DNA of 64,000 nucleotides from Avipropionibacterium sp050157065 (GTDB lineage: Bacteria > Actinomycetota > Actinomycetes > Propionibacteriales > Propionibacteriaceae), in NCBI GenBank assembly GCA_050157065.1, contig CP189573.1; one strand, written 5' to 3'. Position 1 is the stretch's first letter; each line of letters opens with the position of its first letter. A model generated the notes under the pieces. That model searched no databases. It had not been told where the DNA came from and saw nothing but the letters and a program-made list of their open reading frames with translations. The translations under genes and the position numbers were made by a program. Of this stretch, positions 8,992-17,723 are shown piece by piece.

Positions 8992-9021
8992 TTACCATTC
9001 TCATTCATGTTATCATTCTCA
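8992..9021. promoter_or_regulatory. Direct repeat, candidate operator between regulator and ABC transporter
   Basis: The 12-mer TTAYCATTCTCA occurs twice, at 8992-9003 and 9010-9021, exactly 18 bp apart. It is in the only AT-rich stretch between the divergent HTH regulator and ABC genes. Position and repetition suggest a binding site for the regulator or the overlapping promoters. Confidence 0.45.
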
Positions 9022-9053
9022 CTATTGCATCCAATCAACCGGAAGGATCGGCC

Positions 9054-9758
9054 GTGACAACCCTCAACCTCACCGGCCTCACCAAACGCTTCGGAACCGT
9101 CAACGCGGTCACCGACCTCACCCTGACTGCCGCACCCGGGAAGGTCACCGCGTTCCTCGGCCCCAACGGGGCGGGCAAGTCGACCACGCTGCGGATGGCG
9201 CTGGGCCTGATCCGGCCCGACAGCGGGGCCGCCACCTTCGACGGGCTGGCGTACGACCAGCTGCCTCGCCCAACGCGTACGGTCGGCGCCGTCCTCGACC
9301 TGGCCGGCGCACATCCCGCGATGACGGCTCGCCGGCACCTGCGGGTCAACGCCCGACTCGGTGGGCACGACGTGTCCCGCGTGGCGGAGGTGCTGACCGA
9401 CACCGGACTGGACCACGCGGCCGACCGGCGGGTCGGTGGCTTCTCCACCGGGATGCGGCAGCGGCTGGCCCTGGCGACCGCCTTGCTCGGCGACCCGGAC
9501 GTCCTGGTGCTGGACGAACCGACGAACGGTCTCGACCCGGCCGGGATCCGCTGGCTGCGTCGGGTGCTCACCGACCGGGCCCGACGGGGCCGGACCGTCC
9601 TGGTGTCGAGCCACCACCTGAGCGAGGTGGCGCTGTCGGCCGACGACGTCGTGATCATCGGTGACGGCCGACTCCGCTGGCACGGTCCACTGAACGAACT
9701 GACCGACGACCACGCATCCCTGGAGGATGCCTTCCTCGACATGGCAGGTGCGGCATGA
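9054..9758 (+). CDS. ABC transporter ATP-binding protein
   Basis: A 234-residue ATPase with Walker A GPNGAGKST, signature FSTGMRQRL, Walker B VLVLDEPTNGLDP and the switch histidine in SSHHLSE. The sequence type is that of antibiotic or lantibiotic-style ABC-2 exporters. The GTG at 9054 has GGAAGGA 7 nt upstream. Its stop overlaps the start of the permease gene (ATGA), so the two form a simple exporter. The divergent HTH regulator is the likely controller. Confidence 0.9.
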   Translation: MTTLNLTGLTKRFGTVNAVTDLTLTAAPGKVTAFLGPNGAGKSTTLRMALGLIRPDSGAATFDGLAYDQLPRPTRTVGAVLDLAGAHPAMTARRHLRVNARLGGHDVSRVAEVLTDTGLDHAADRRVGGFSTGMRQRLALATALLGDPDVLVLDEPTNGLDPAGIRWLRRVLTDRARRGRTVLVSSHHLSEVALSADDVVIIGDGRLRWHGPLNELTDDHASLEDAFLDMAGAA

Positions 9759-10552
9759 ACAACCTCATCCGCGCGGAGTTCCTGCGCTTCTTCGGCACCC
9801 GGCTGTGGGTCGCGTACCTGCTCGGTGCGCTCGCCACCGGTGTCGGTCTGGTCGGCCTGTTGGTCCTGGTCGGCCCGGAGAACGCCGAACCCCCGTTGCC
9901 GCCGATCGACACCCCGGCGGGGGTGAGCACGATCCTCGGCCTGGTGCAGCTGATGTTGTTCGTACCCGCGGTGCTGGGCACCTTCGCCATCACCGCGGAG
10001 TACCGCCACGGCACCATCGGTACGACCTTCCTCGCCGTCCCGCGCCGGGCCCGGGTGATGGTCGCCAAGCTGGTGGCTCACGCAACGCTCGGACTGGCGT
10101 ACGGCGTCGTGCTGGCCGTCGGTGCGGGTGCCGCCCTGGCCGCCGGCGTGCTCACCAGCGGCGGCGATCTCGGGGCCGGACTGCCCGGGCTGCTCGTGAG
10201 TCTCGGCCGGCTCGCGGTCGGGGCGATGGCGTACACCGTGTTGGGTGTCGCGGTCGGCGCGCTGGTGCGCAATCAGATCGTCGGTCTCGCCGCGGTGTTC
10301 GGCTACTTCTACGCCCTGGAACCGATGCTGATGATCATCCCCGGGGTGAACCAGCTGTACGGGGTCCTTCCCGGTGGCGCGATGGCGGCGTTGACCCGGT
10401 CCACCTGGCTGACCGAGACCCTGGCGGAGCAGACCTCGTCGATGACCGCCCTGGTGCTGCCCGCCTGGGGTGGTGGCCTCGTGCTGCTGGGGTACGTGGT
10501 GCTCGCAGCACTGGTCGCGGTCGCCCTGCCACTTCGCCGAGACCTCGTGTGA
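9755..10552 (+). CDS. ABC-2 type transporter permease
   Basis: A 265-residue membrane protein with about six hydrophobic helices and the motif TAEYRHGTIGTTFLAVPRR, characteristic of ABC-2 permeases that partner ATPases of the preceding type. It is translationally coupled to the ATPase by a 4-nt overlap. The substrate is not predictable from sequence. Confidence 0.88.
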   Translation: MNNLIRAEFLRFFGTRLWVAYLLGALATGVGLVGLLVLVGPENAEPPLPPIDTPAGVSTILGLVQLMLFVPAVLGTFAITAEYRHGTIGTTFLAVPRRARVMVAKLVAHATLGLAYGVVLAVGAGAALAAGVLTSGGDLGAGLPGLLVSLGRLAVGAMAYTVLGVAVGALVRNQIVGLAAVFGYFYALEPMLMIIPGVNQLYGVLPGGAMAALTRSTWLTETLAEQTSSMTALVLPAWGGGLVLLGYVVLAALVAVALPLRRDLV

Positions 10553-10569
10553 TGACCGGGTCGCCGGCC

Positions 10570-10626
10570 GTTCCCGCGGGAGCGTCAGGCGTTCCCGCGG
10601 GAGCGTCGGGCGTTCCCGCGGGAGCG
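10570..10626. repeat. Three 21-bp direct repeats with palindromic core
   Basis: GTTCCCGCGGGAGCG occurs at 10570-10584, 10591-10605 and 10612-10626, a strict 21-bp period. Each copy contains the palindrome TCCCGCGGGA. A fourth copy of 13 bp lies inverted inside the next gene at 11615-11627. The repeats sit between the ABC permease stop and the DUF222/HNH gene; no promoter is obvious in them. Confidence 0.8.
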
Positions 10627-10755
10627 GCCGATCGGCGGTTCGAGGGCGATGTCAGAGGTCGCTGTTTGACTTCTCCTGCGGGGGTTCACCGTGACTGAAT
10701 CCCTGAGCCACGGCGGCCCCGACGCCGCCGTGCGCGACAGCGAAGGGACCACGAC

Positions 10756-12405
10756 ATGACCACGACGAGCCTCGCCGATCGAGCGCCAGACCGGACGACC
10801 CCGAACCAGAGGACCCCGAACCAGACGACCCCGCACCGGACGTGCCTGACCGATCAACCCGAGGGGACCATGCCGGTCGATCGCGCCGGGGCCGAAGCCC
10901 TGGGCGGTCAGGTGATGGCGGCCGCGGCCGACGTCGCCCGGCACCAGGCTGCCCTGCTACGGCTGGTCGGCGAGTTCGACGCATGCGATGCGGTGCGTTG
11001 GTGGCACGACCTCACCTCGGTCGCACACTGGTTGTCGTGGGCCTGTTCCTTGGCCCCGGGTACGGCCCGCGAACACGTCCGGGTCGCCCGGGCCCTGCGG
11101 CGCATGCCACAGACGGTGGCCGAGTTCGAGGCCGGCACCCTGTCGTACTCGAAGGTTCGTTCACTGACCCGACTGGTGGACGACCACGACGAGGAGGCCC
11201 TGCTCGAGCTGGCCCGGCACGCGACGGCCTCCCAACTCGACCGGACCGTCGCCGCCTACCGGGCCCACCCCGGCGTCCACGCCGACCGTGAGCCGCGGAC
11301 CAGGGTCAGTTGGACCAATCGCGACGACGGCTGCGTCCAACTCAGTGCCGTCCTCAGCCCCGAACAGGGCGCCGCGGTGATCGCCGCGCTCGAGGCCGCC
11401 GCCGAGGCCAACTCCGTCCCGGAGCCTGCGGTCGGCGACGTCGTTCCGCCCGCCGACCAGCAGGAGTCCCACGCCGACCGGCGGCGGCGTGCCAAGATCG
11501 ACGGCCTGGTCGAGATCGCCAACCACTACCTCAACAACTCCCCCGACCAGTTCTCCGGTGAGGATCGGACGATGGTGGTCGTCGACGTCAACGCCGCTCA
11601 GCTCGTCCCGGACACTCCCGCGGGAACGTCCCCGGACGCCGGAACCACCGGCGGACCCGACGACGACGGGCCGCTGTCCCATGGCACCTGCCGGGTCCGT
11701 GGCCACGGCAACGTCGAAGGCGCCACCGCGCGGCGGCTCGCGTGCAGTGGCGTGGCGCTCGGGGTGATCCGTGCTCCCGACGGTGAGCCACTCAGCCTGG
11801 GCCGGACGAAGCGACTCGGTACGCGGGCCCAGCGCCGGGCCCTGATGGTCCGGGACCAGCACTGCCAGTTTCCCGGGTGCCGGCGAACCCGCAACCTGAA
11901 GGTGCACCACATCGTCCACTGGCTCGACGGTGGCCGTACCGACCTCGACAACCTCATGTTGCTCTGCCAGCACCACCACACCGCCGTCCATGAAGGCGGC
12001 CTGACCATCACCCGCCGCCGCGACGTCGATCCGCACACCACCGGCGCGCTCGGTGCTGCACGCTGGCGCTTCAGTCGCCCCGACGGCAGTGCGGTGCTAC
12101 CGACGATCCACGCGGACGACGTCCGACTGGTCCTGCCACCGCTGTGGGACCTCGAGGGGAATCCGCTCACCGGCGAGGAGCGGCAGCGGGCCGAGGCCCA
12201 ACGTGAGGAACTGATCACCGAGCACGAGCGGCGCCGGACCCACCACGCCGACCGGGAGCGCGACCTTCGTGCCCGCTACGGGCACGTCGACGGCACCAGC
12301 CACACCGAGGCCCGCGCGCTGATGCCGATCGGCGGCGGCGCGGGGTTCAGCCTGCACAACTGCGTCGAGGTCCTGTTCAGCGCCCAACGCCGCGCGGCGG
12401 CATGA
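10756..12405 (+). CDS. DUF222 / HNH endonuclease family protein (13E12 type)
   Basis: A 549-residue protein. A Thr/Pro/Asn-rich N-terminus with short repeats (residues 14-30) leads into the DUF222 helical region (about 45-330). A C-terminal HNH nuclease domain follows, with CQFPGCRRTR, VHHIVHWLDGGRTDLDNL and CQHHHTAVHEGG. Such proteins are multicopy in actinobacteria and their biological role is unsettled. A GAAGGGA site supports the ATG at 10756; an ATG at 10870 with GAGGGG is a possible alternative. Its stop touches the lysS stop, both within a TGATCA palindrome. A second family member lies at 61230-62927. Confidence 0.88.
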   Translation: MTTTSLADRAPDRTTPNQRTPNQTTPHRTCLTDQPEGTMPVDRAGAEALGGQVMAAAADVARHQAALLRLVGEFDACDAVRWWHDLTSVAHWLSWACSLAPGTAREHVRVARALRRMPQTVAEFEAGTLSYSKVRSLTRLVDDHDEEALLELARHATASQLDRTVAAYRAHPGVHADREPRTRVSWTNRDDGCVQLSAVLSPEQGAAVIAALEAAAEANSVPEPAVGDVVPPADQQESHADRRRRAKIDGLVEIANHYLNNSPDQFSGEDRTMVVVDVNAAQLVPDTPAGTSPDAGTTGGPDDDGPLSHGTCRVRGHGNVEGATARRLACSGVALGVIRAPDGEPLSLGRTKRLGTRAQRRALMVRDQHCQFPGCRRTRNLKVHHIVHWLDGGRTDLDNLMLLCQHHHTAVHEGGLTITRRRDVDPHTTGALGAARWRFSRPDGSAVLPTIHADDVRLVLPPLWDLEGNPLTGEERQRAEAQREELITEHERRRTHHADRERDLRARYGHVDGTSHTEARALMPIGGGAGFSLHNCVEVLFSAQRRAAA

Positions 12406-13950
12406 TCAACTCCCCGGCTTGAGCAGCGGGAACAGGATCGTCTCGCGGATACCGGCTCCGGTCAGCAGCATCAACAAGCGGTCGATGCCGAGCCCGAGAC
12501 CGCCCATCGGAGGGACGCCGAACTCCAACGCAGCAAGGAAGTCCTCGTCCAGCTGCATGGCCTCCTCGTCACCGGCGGCTGCGGCCTTCGACTGCGCGAC
12601 CAGGCGCTCCCGCTGGATCACCGGGTCGATCAGCTCGGAGAAGCCGGTGCCCCGCTCGACCCCGCCGATGAACAGGTCCCACGCCTCCACCAGTCCGGGC
12701 TTCGACCGGTGCGGACGCGCCAGCGGCTGCGCAATCTCGGGGTAGTCGCACACGAAGGTGGGCTGCACCAGTTTCGGCTCGGCGAGCAGCTCGAACAGTT
12801 CGATGGCGATCTTCTGGTCCACCCAGGCCGGATCGACCTCCAACTCGTGCTGCTCCGCGTACGCGGTCAGCCGGTCGCGCGGGGTGTCGACGCCGACCTC
12901 TTCGCCGAGCTCGTGCGACAGCGCCTCGTACATCCCGATCCACGGCCACTCACCGTCGAGGTCGATCGTCTCGCGACCGTCCCCGGCCTGGGCCGGCTCG
13001 ATCTGGCGGGTCCCGATCGCGGTGTCGGCAGCGTCGACGATCACCTGCTGGGTGACCGCGGCGATGGTGCGTTGATCACCCCACGCCTGGTACGCCTCGA
13101 GCATCGTGAACTCGGCACTGTGGCTGGAGTCGAGGCCCTCGTTGCGGAAGATGCGACCCATCTCGTACACCCGGTCGATCCCGCCGACCATGGCCCGCTT
13201 CAGGAAAAGCTCCAGCGCGATCCGCAGCGTCATGTCCTGATCGAAGGCGTTCAGGTGGGTCCGGAAGGGCCGGGCGGTCGCCCCGCCGTGCACCAACTGC
13301 AGGACCGGCGTCTCGATCTCCAGGAATCCCTCCCCGTGCAGGGTTTCGCGCACCGAGCGGGTGACCGCGGCCCGAATGCGTACCATCTCCCGGGCCTCGT
13401 CGCGGACCACCATGTCGGCGTGCCGCTGCCGGACCCGGGTCTCCTCGGACAGTTCGTTGTGCAGGGTCGGCAGCGGCCGCAAGGCCTTGGCCGCCATCTG
13501 CCACGAGGTCGCCATCACCGACAGCTCACCGCGACGGGAACTGATCACGCGCCCCTCGACGAAGACGTGATCACCAAGATCGACATCGGACTTCCAGGCC
13601 GCCAACGACTCCTCGCCCACCTCGGCGAGCGACAACATCAGCTGCAGCCGGGCCCCGTCGGCGGTCAGCCCGAAGCCTTCCTGCACGGTGGCGAAACACA
13701 GCTTCCCGGTGTTGCGGACGAACACCACACGCCCGGCCACGCCGACGACGTCATCGGTCTCCTGGCCGGTCTCGAGCGATCCCCACTTGTCCCGCACCTC
13801 GGCCAAGGTGTGCGTCCGGGGCACCTCCACCGGGTACGGCTGCCGCCCGTCGGCCAACAGCTTGGCGCGCTTCTCGCGTCGCACCTGCAGCTGTTCCGGG
13901 ACGGACGGGTTTGCCCCTGCGGGCGGGACGGTCGATTCCTGCTGGCTCAC
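12406..13950 (-). CDS. lysS: Lysine--tRNA ligase, class II
   Basis: A 514-residue class II aminoacyl-tRNA synthetase that charges tRNA-Lys. An N-terminal OB-fold (about 60-170) is followed by the catalytic core with FLEIETPVLQ (motif 1), GGATARPF, VYEMGRIFRNEG (motif 2) and GLGLGIDRLLMLL (motif 3). The GTG at 13948-13950 is preceded by a TAGGCT -10 box ending 6 nt upstream and no ribosome site, so the mRNA may be leaderless. The C-terminus and length are normal. Confidence 0.95.
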   Translation of the reverse strand: MSQQESTVPPAGANPSVPEQLQVRREKRAKLLADGRQPYPVEVPRTHTLAEVRDKWGSLETGQETDDVVGVAGRVVFVRNTGKLCFATVQEGFGLTADGARLQLMLSLAEVGEESLAAWKSDVDLGDHVFVEGRVISSRRGELSVMATSWQMAAKALRPLPTLHNELSEETRVRQRHADMVVRDEAREMVRIRAAVTRSVRETLHGEGFLEIETPVLQLVHGGATARPFRTHLNAFDQDMTLRIALELFLKRAMVGGIDRVYEMGRIFRNEGLDSSHSAEFTMLEAYQAWGDQRTIAAVTQQVIVDAADTAIGTRQIEPAQAGDGRETIDLDGEWPWIGMYEALSHELGEEVGVDTPRDRLTAYAEQHELEVDPAWVDQKIAIELFELLAEPKLVQPTFVCDYPEIAQPLARPHRSKPGLVEAWDLFIGGVERGTGFSELIDPVIQRERLVAQSKAAAAGDEEAMQLDEDFLAALEFGVPPMGGLGLGIDRLLMLLTGAGIRETILFPLLKPGS

Positions 13951-13956
13951 CGCGCC

Positions 13957-13962
13957 AGCCTA
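13957..13962 (-). promoter_or_regulatory. -10 box of a probable leaderless lysS promoter
   Basis: TAGGCT on the minus strand ends 6 nt before the lysS GTG, placing transcription start at the initiation codon. Confidence 0.4.
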
Positions 13963-14019
13963 TCGGCCACCCTGCGCCGCCACCCTTGGCCCGCCACCTC
14001 GTGCTGCCAGAATGCGTAC

Positions 14020-14472
14020 ATGTCGACCCGTCCGTACGAGAGCCCGCAGGATCCGATGCCGGTCGAGCCGGGCCCCGACACGTACGGACAGCTGGTGCTG
14101 CACCTGGCCGGACCGGTGGCGCTCTTCGGCACCTCGGCGTGGGAGCCGGCGGTGACGATCGACGACTTCCCCGCCCGGGTGCACTGGGGCACCAACACGA
14201 TCAATGCCCCGGTCGGACGACGACGAATCGAGATCCAGTGCCAGCACCCGATCCACCCGTACGGCCGGGCGTCCTGGGTGGCCGAGGTGCATCCCGGCCG
14301 CCGGACCGAGGTCTTCTACGCCGCACCGCACTCCTACTACGCCCCGGGTGCCGTCGGCGACGAGCCACAGAAGCGCGCCGGCCGGTGGCACGTCCTGCTG
14401 CCGCTGTACGTGGGAGCGGGCTCCCTCGTCGCCGTGGTGCTGGGCTTCGTCCTGTTGGCTCTGCTCTCCTGA
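14020..14472 (+). CDS. Small hypothetical protein with C-terminal membrane helix
   Basis: A 150-residue protein. Residues 1-120 form a soluble domain rich in beta-type sequence (TSAWEPAVTIDDFPARVHWG, then an aromatic region with FYAAPHSYYAPG). A single C-terminal hydrophobic helix follows (VGAGSLVAVVLGFVLLALL, about 130-149). It should be tail-anchored with the body in the cytoplasm. No family is recognised. It is divergent from lysS and upstream of the iron-uptake genes but separated from them by the IdeR-like box, so it is probably transcribed alone. Confidence 0.7.
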   Translation: MSTRPYESPQDPMPVEPGPDTYGQLVLHLAGPVALFGTSAWEPAVTIDDFPARVHWGTNTINAPVGRRRIEIQCQHPIHPYGRASWVAEVHPGRRTEVFYAAPHSYYAPGAVGDEPQKRAGRWHVLLPLYVGAGSLVAVVLGFVLLALLS

Positions 14473-14535
14473 CGTCGCTGTTTCCTTGCCCCGTCTCCCA
14501 ATCCGTGAGATGCGACTTGCTGGTTGCGCGCGAAC

Positions 14536-14554
14536 TAAGGTTAGCCTAGCCTTC
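14536..14554. promoter_or_regulatory. IdeR/DtxR-like iron box upstream of siderophore uptake operon
   Basis: TAAGGTTAGCCTAGCCTTC matches the actinobacterial consensus TTAGGTTAGGCTAACCTAA at 14 of 19 positions and keeps the central dyad. It lies 110 bp before the binding-protein ATG. Iron-loaded IdeR/DtxR would repress uptake here. Confidence 0.75.
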
Positions 14555-14664
14555 GGCGCGGTGTTGATCGTGTGGCCGGAACTCCGGCCTCCCAGCACCC
14601 AGGCCAGTTCGTCGGGCATCGGTGCCCCGACACCCATCACCTGAAACCCCGGGAGACCTTGACC

Positions 14665-15657
14665 ATGCTCATGAACCGTCGCCGCCTGCTGGCGCTCACC
14701 GCCGCCTCCTCCACGGCGGTGCTCGGCCTGGCGGCCTGTTCCACCAACGCAGCACCGGGGGCCGGCGGCTCGGCCCCGGCCACCAGTACGGTCGACATCG
14801 AGGACAACCACGGCACCAAGACCGTCACCCTGCCGCCGCAGCGCGTCGTCGCCACCGACAACCGGCTGTTCGAGACGTTGGCCAGCTGGGAGGTCAAGCT
14901 CGCGGCCGCTCCGGTCAACCTGATCGCCGCCGACAACCCGTACAAGTCCGACGACACGATCATCAACCTCGGTTCGCACCGCGAACCCGACCTCGAGGCC
15001 GTGGTGGCGGTCGACCCGGACCTCATCCTGAACGGCCAGCGGTTCGCCTCGCAGTACGAGGAGTTCGGCAAGCTGGTCCCCGAGGCCGTGATCGTCGAGC
15101 TGGATCCGCGCGACGGCGAACCGTTCGACGCCGAGCTGAAGCGGCAGATCGAGGGCCTGGGCACGATCTTCGACCGCACCGAGGACGCCACGCAGCTGAT
15201 CGCCGACTTCGACGCAGCCGCGCAGCGTGTCAAGGACGCCTACGACCCACAGCACAAGGTGATGGCCGTGATCACCTCCGGCGGCGAGATCAACTACGCC
15301 GCGCCGGGCAGCGGCCGTACCCTCGGGCCGGTGTTCGACATCTTGGGCCTCACCCCGGCGATCAAGGCCGACGGCTCGGGCGACCACCAGGGCGACGACA
15401 TCTCGGTCGAGGCGATCGCCGCCTCGAACCCCGTCCTCATCCTGGTGATGGACCGTGACGCCGCCGTCAGCGCCAACTCGGGTGAGGACTACACCCCGGC
15501 CAACGAACTGCTGGCCAACTCCGAGGCACTGCAGAACGTGACGGCCATCAAGGAGGACCGGATCGTCTACATGCCGCAGTACACGTACGTGAACGAGGGC
15601 ATCCAGACCTACACCACCTTCTTCAACACGATCGCCGACAAGCTCGAGGGCAACTGA
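14665..15657 (+). CDS. Iron-siderophore ABC transporter substrate-binding lipoprotein
   Basis: A 330-residue FepB/FecB-type binding protein. The N-terminus has an Arg-rich stretch and a lipobox LGLAACS (cleavage before Cys near residue 26), so it is anchored to the outer face of the membrane. The fold signatures PPQRVVATDNR and PDLILNGQRF are typical of class III periplasmic-binding proteins. It captures ferric siderophores for the permeases encoded next. The ATG at 14665 is used; an ATG at 14671 is equally possible. The IdeR-like box upstream predicts iron repression. Confidence 0.9.
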   Translation: MLMNRRRLLALTAASSTAVLGLAACSTNAAPGAGGSAPATSTVDIEDNHGTKTVTLPPQRVVATDNRLFETLASWEVKLAAAPVNLIAADNPYKSDDTIINLGSHREPDLEAVVAVDPDLILNGQRFASQYEEFGKLVPEAVIVELDPRDGEPFDAELKRQIEGLGTIFDRTEDATQLIADFDAAAQRVKDAYDPQHKVMAVITSGGEINYAAPGSGRTLGPVFDILGLTPAIKADGSGDHQGDDISVEAIAASNPVLILVMDRDAAVSANSGEDYTPANELLANSEALQNVTAIKEDRIVYMPQYTYVNEGIQTYTTFFNTIADKLEGN

Positions 15658-15658
15658 C

Positions 15659-16675
15659 ATCAGCACGACCACGCAACTCGAATCGGCCTCGGACACCCCT
15701 GTCCGGGGCCGGTCCCGGGTCGCCAAGGGGCGGCTGCTGACGTGGCCACTCCTGGTCGGCGTCCTCGTCACCACCGGGCTTGTGGTGTCGTCGTTGTTCA
15801 TCGGGGTGTACGACATCTTCGGCGCTCCCGACGGCGTAGCCATGTTCGCGATCACCCGGGTCCCGCGCACCATCGCGCTGGTGCTGGCCGGGGCCGCGAT
15901 GGCGATGTCGGGTCTGGTGATGCAGCAGGTCACCCAGAACCGGTTCGTCGAGCCGACCACGACCGGCACCACCGAGTGGGCCGGCCTCGGCCTGTTGCTG
16001 GTGATGATCATCTCCCCGGAGGCGCCACTGCTGATCAAGATGACCGTCGCCGTACTCGCGGCCTTCGGCGGCACCATGATCTTCTTCGCGTTCCTGCGCC
16101 GGGTGACGCTCAAGTCGTCGATCATCGTTCCGATCGTTGGCATGATGCTCGGCGCCGTGGTCGGTGCGATCTCGTCGTTCATCGCGCTGTCCACCAACAC
16201 CCTGCAGAGCCTGGGTGTCTGGTTCCTCGGCTCGTTCACCTCGGTGCTGCGCGGTCAGTACGAACCCCTGTGGGCCATCCTGATCATTGTCGTCGCGGTC
16301 TTCATCGCCGCCGACCGGTTCACCGTGGCCGGGCTCGGCGAGGACATCGCGACCAACGTCGGGGTCAACTACAACCGGGTCATCCTGCTGGGCACCGGAC
16401 TGATCGCCGCCGCCACCGGCATCGTCACCGTGGTGATCGGCAATCTCCCCTTCCTGGGCCTGATCGTGCCGAACGTGATCTCGCTGTTCCGCGGCGACGA
16501 CCTGCGTTCGAACCTGCCATGGGTCTGCCTGCTCGGGATCAGCCTGGTCACTGTGTGCGACATCATCGGCCGCACCATCGTGATGCCCTTCGAGATCCCG
16601 GTCGCGACGATCCTGGCCATGATCGGCGCCGTGGTGTTCATCTTCCTGCTGTTGCGGACGCGTCGCCGTGGCTGA
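15659..16675 (+). CDS. Iron-siderophore ABC transporter permease (FecCD family), probable ATC start
   Basis: FecCD permease with the usual run of membrane helices and the motif GLIVPNVISLFRGDD, the ATPase-coupling loop region. The only ordinary start in this frame is the GTG at 15782, which would remove the first membrane helix (LLVGVLVTTGLVVSSLFIG). From the ATC at 15659, which has a CGAGGG ribosome site 8 nt upstream and lies one base after the binding-protein stop, the protein is 338 residues. That is the normal family length, and the sequence begins (M)STTTQLES. I therefore annotate ATC as the start; a sequencing error in an ATG is the main alternative. Confidence 0.78.
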   Translation: MSTTTQLESASDTPVRGRSRVAKGRLLTWPLLVGVLVTTGLVVSSLFIGVYDIFGAPDGVAMFAITRVPRTIALVLAGAAMAMSGLVMQQVTQNRFVEPTTTGTTEWAGLGLLLVMIISPEAPLLIKMTVAVLAAFGGTMIFFAFLRRVTLKSSIIVPIVGMMLGAVVGAISSFIALSTNTLQSLGVWFLGSFTSVLRGQYEPLWAILIIVVAVFIAADRFTVAGLGEDIATNVGVNYNRVILLGTGLIAAATGIVTVVIGNLPFLGLIVPNVISLFRGDDLRSNLPWVCLLGISLVTVCDIIGRTIVMPFEIPVATILAMIGAVVFIFLLLRTRRRG

Positions 16676-17723
16676 GGCACTGCTGGTCAACGAACCAACC
16701 ACCACCAACACCGCGGACGACGGTCGGCGGACGCACGCCTGGCCTTCGCTCAAGGGCGCCAAGCGCTACACCCTGATCTTCACGATCCTGCTCGGCCTGG
16801 CCGTCGCCATCACCGTCGGCACCCTCGCCTGGGACAACCCCCTACCCGTCGGCACCACCGGCTTCTGGCGGATCGCGAACCTGCGGGCCACCAACCTGGT
16901 CATCGTGCTGGTCGTCGCGATCTGCCAGTCACTGGCCACGGTCGCCTTCCACACCGTGACCAACAACCGCATCATCACCCCGTCGATCATGGGCTTCGAG
17001 TCGTTGTACCGGGTCATCCAGACCGGCGCGGTGTTCCTGTTCGGAGTCGCTGGGATCACCATGGTGCAAGGGATCGGACAGTTCATCGGCCAGGTCGCGG
17101 TGATGGTGCTGTTCTCGGCACTGCTGTACGGCTGGTTGCTGTCGGGGCGGTTCGGCAACATGCACATCATGCTGCTGGTCGGCATCGTGATCGGCGGCGG
17201 CCTCGGCGCGTTGTCCACGTTCATGCAGCGACTGCTCACCCCCACCGAGTTCGACGTGCTCACCGCTCGGTTGATCGGCAGCGTCGCCAACGCCGACGCC
17301 ACCTACCTCGGCTTCTCGATCCCGCTCGCCGTGGCTGCCGGCGGGCTGCTCTGGTTGGGCTACCAGCGGCTGAACGTGCTGGCACTGGGACGCGAGGTGG
17401 CGGTCAACCTCGGGGTGAACCATCGCCGCCAGACGATCATCGTGCTGCTGCTGGTGTCGGTGCTGATGGCGGTGTCCACCTCCCTGGTCGGGCCGATGAC
17501 CTTCTTCGGCTTCCTGGTCGCGATGCTGGCGTACCAGCTCGCCGACACCCACGACCACCGGTTCGTCTTCCCGATCGCCTGCCTGACCGGCTTCGTGGTG
17601 CTCGGCGGCTCCTACTTCGTGCTCAAGCACATCTTCTACGCGGCCGGGTCGGTCGGCATCATCATCGAGATCGTCGGCGGCACCGCCTTCTTGGTCCACA
17701 TCATCCGAAAGGGGCGCTTGTGA
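16668..17723 (+). CDS. Iron-siderophore ABC transporter permease (FecCD family)
   Basis: The second FecCD permease, 351 residues, with a 40-residue hydrophilic N-terminus, about nine to ten membrane helices and GREVAVNLGVNHRR followed by GPMTFFGFLVAMLAYQLAD, the conserved coupling segment. It should form a heterodimer channel with the preceding permease. Its GTG overlaps the end of that gene by 8 nt, and its own stop overlaps the ATPase gene start, so all three are tightly coupled. Confidence 0.9.
   Translation: MAEALLVNEPTTTNTADDGRRTHAWPSLKGAKRYTLIFTILLGLAVAITVGTLAWDNPLPVGTTGFWRIANLRATNLVIVLVVAICQSLATVAFHTVTNNRIITPSIMGFESLYRVIQTGAVFLFGVAGITMVQGIGQFIGQVAVMVLFSALLYGWLLSGRFGNMHIMLLVGIVIGGGLGALSTFMQRLLTPTEFDVLTARLIGSVANADATYLGFSIPLAVAAGGLLWLGYQRLNVLALGREVAVNLGVNHRRQTIIVLLLVSVLMAVSTSLVGPMTFFGFLVAMLAYQLADTHDHRFVFPIACLTGFVVLGGSYFVLKHIFYAAGSVGIIIEIVGGTAFLVHIIRKGRL

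Noticed and set aside
8992..9025. Zur or Fur box in the HTH/ABC control region
   Set aside because: TGAGAATGATAACA looks like half of a Zur site, but the second arm fails and the sequence is better described as a direct repeat.
15782..16675. FecCD permease starting at GTG 15782
   Set aside because: It would remove the first membrane helix and leave a 120-nt gap in an otherwise overlapping operon; kept only as the fallback if ATC initiation is disproved.
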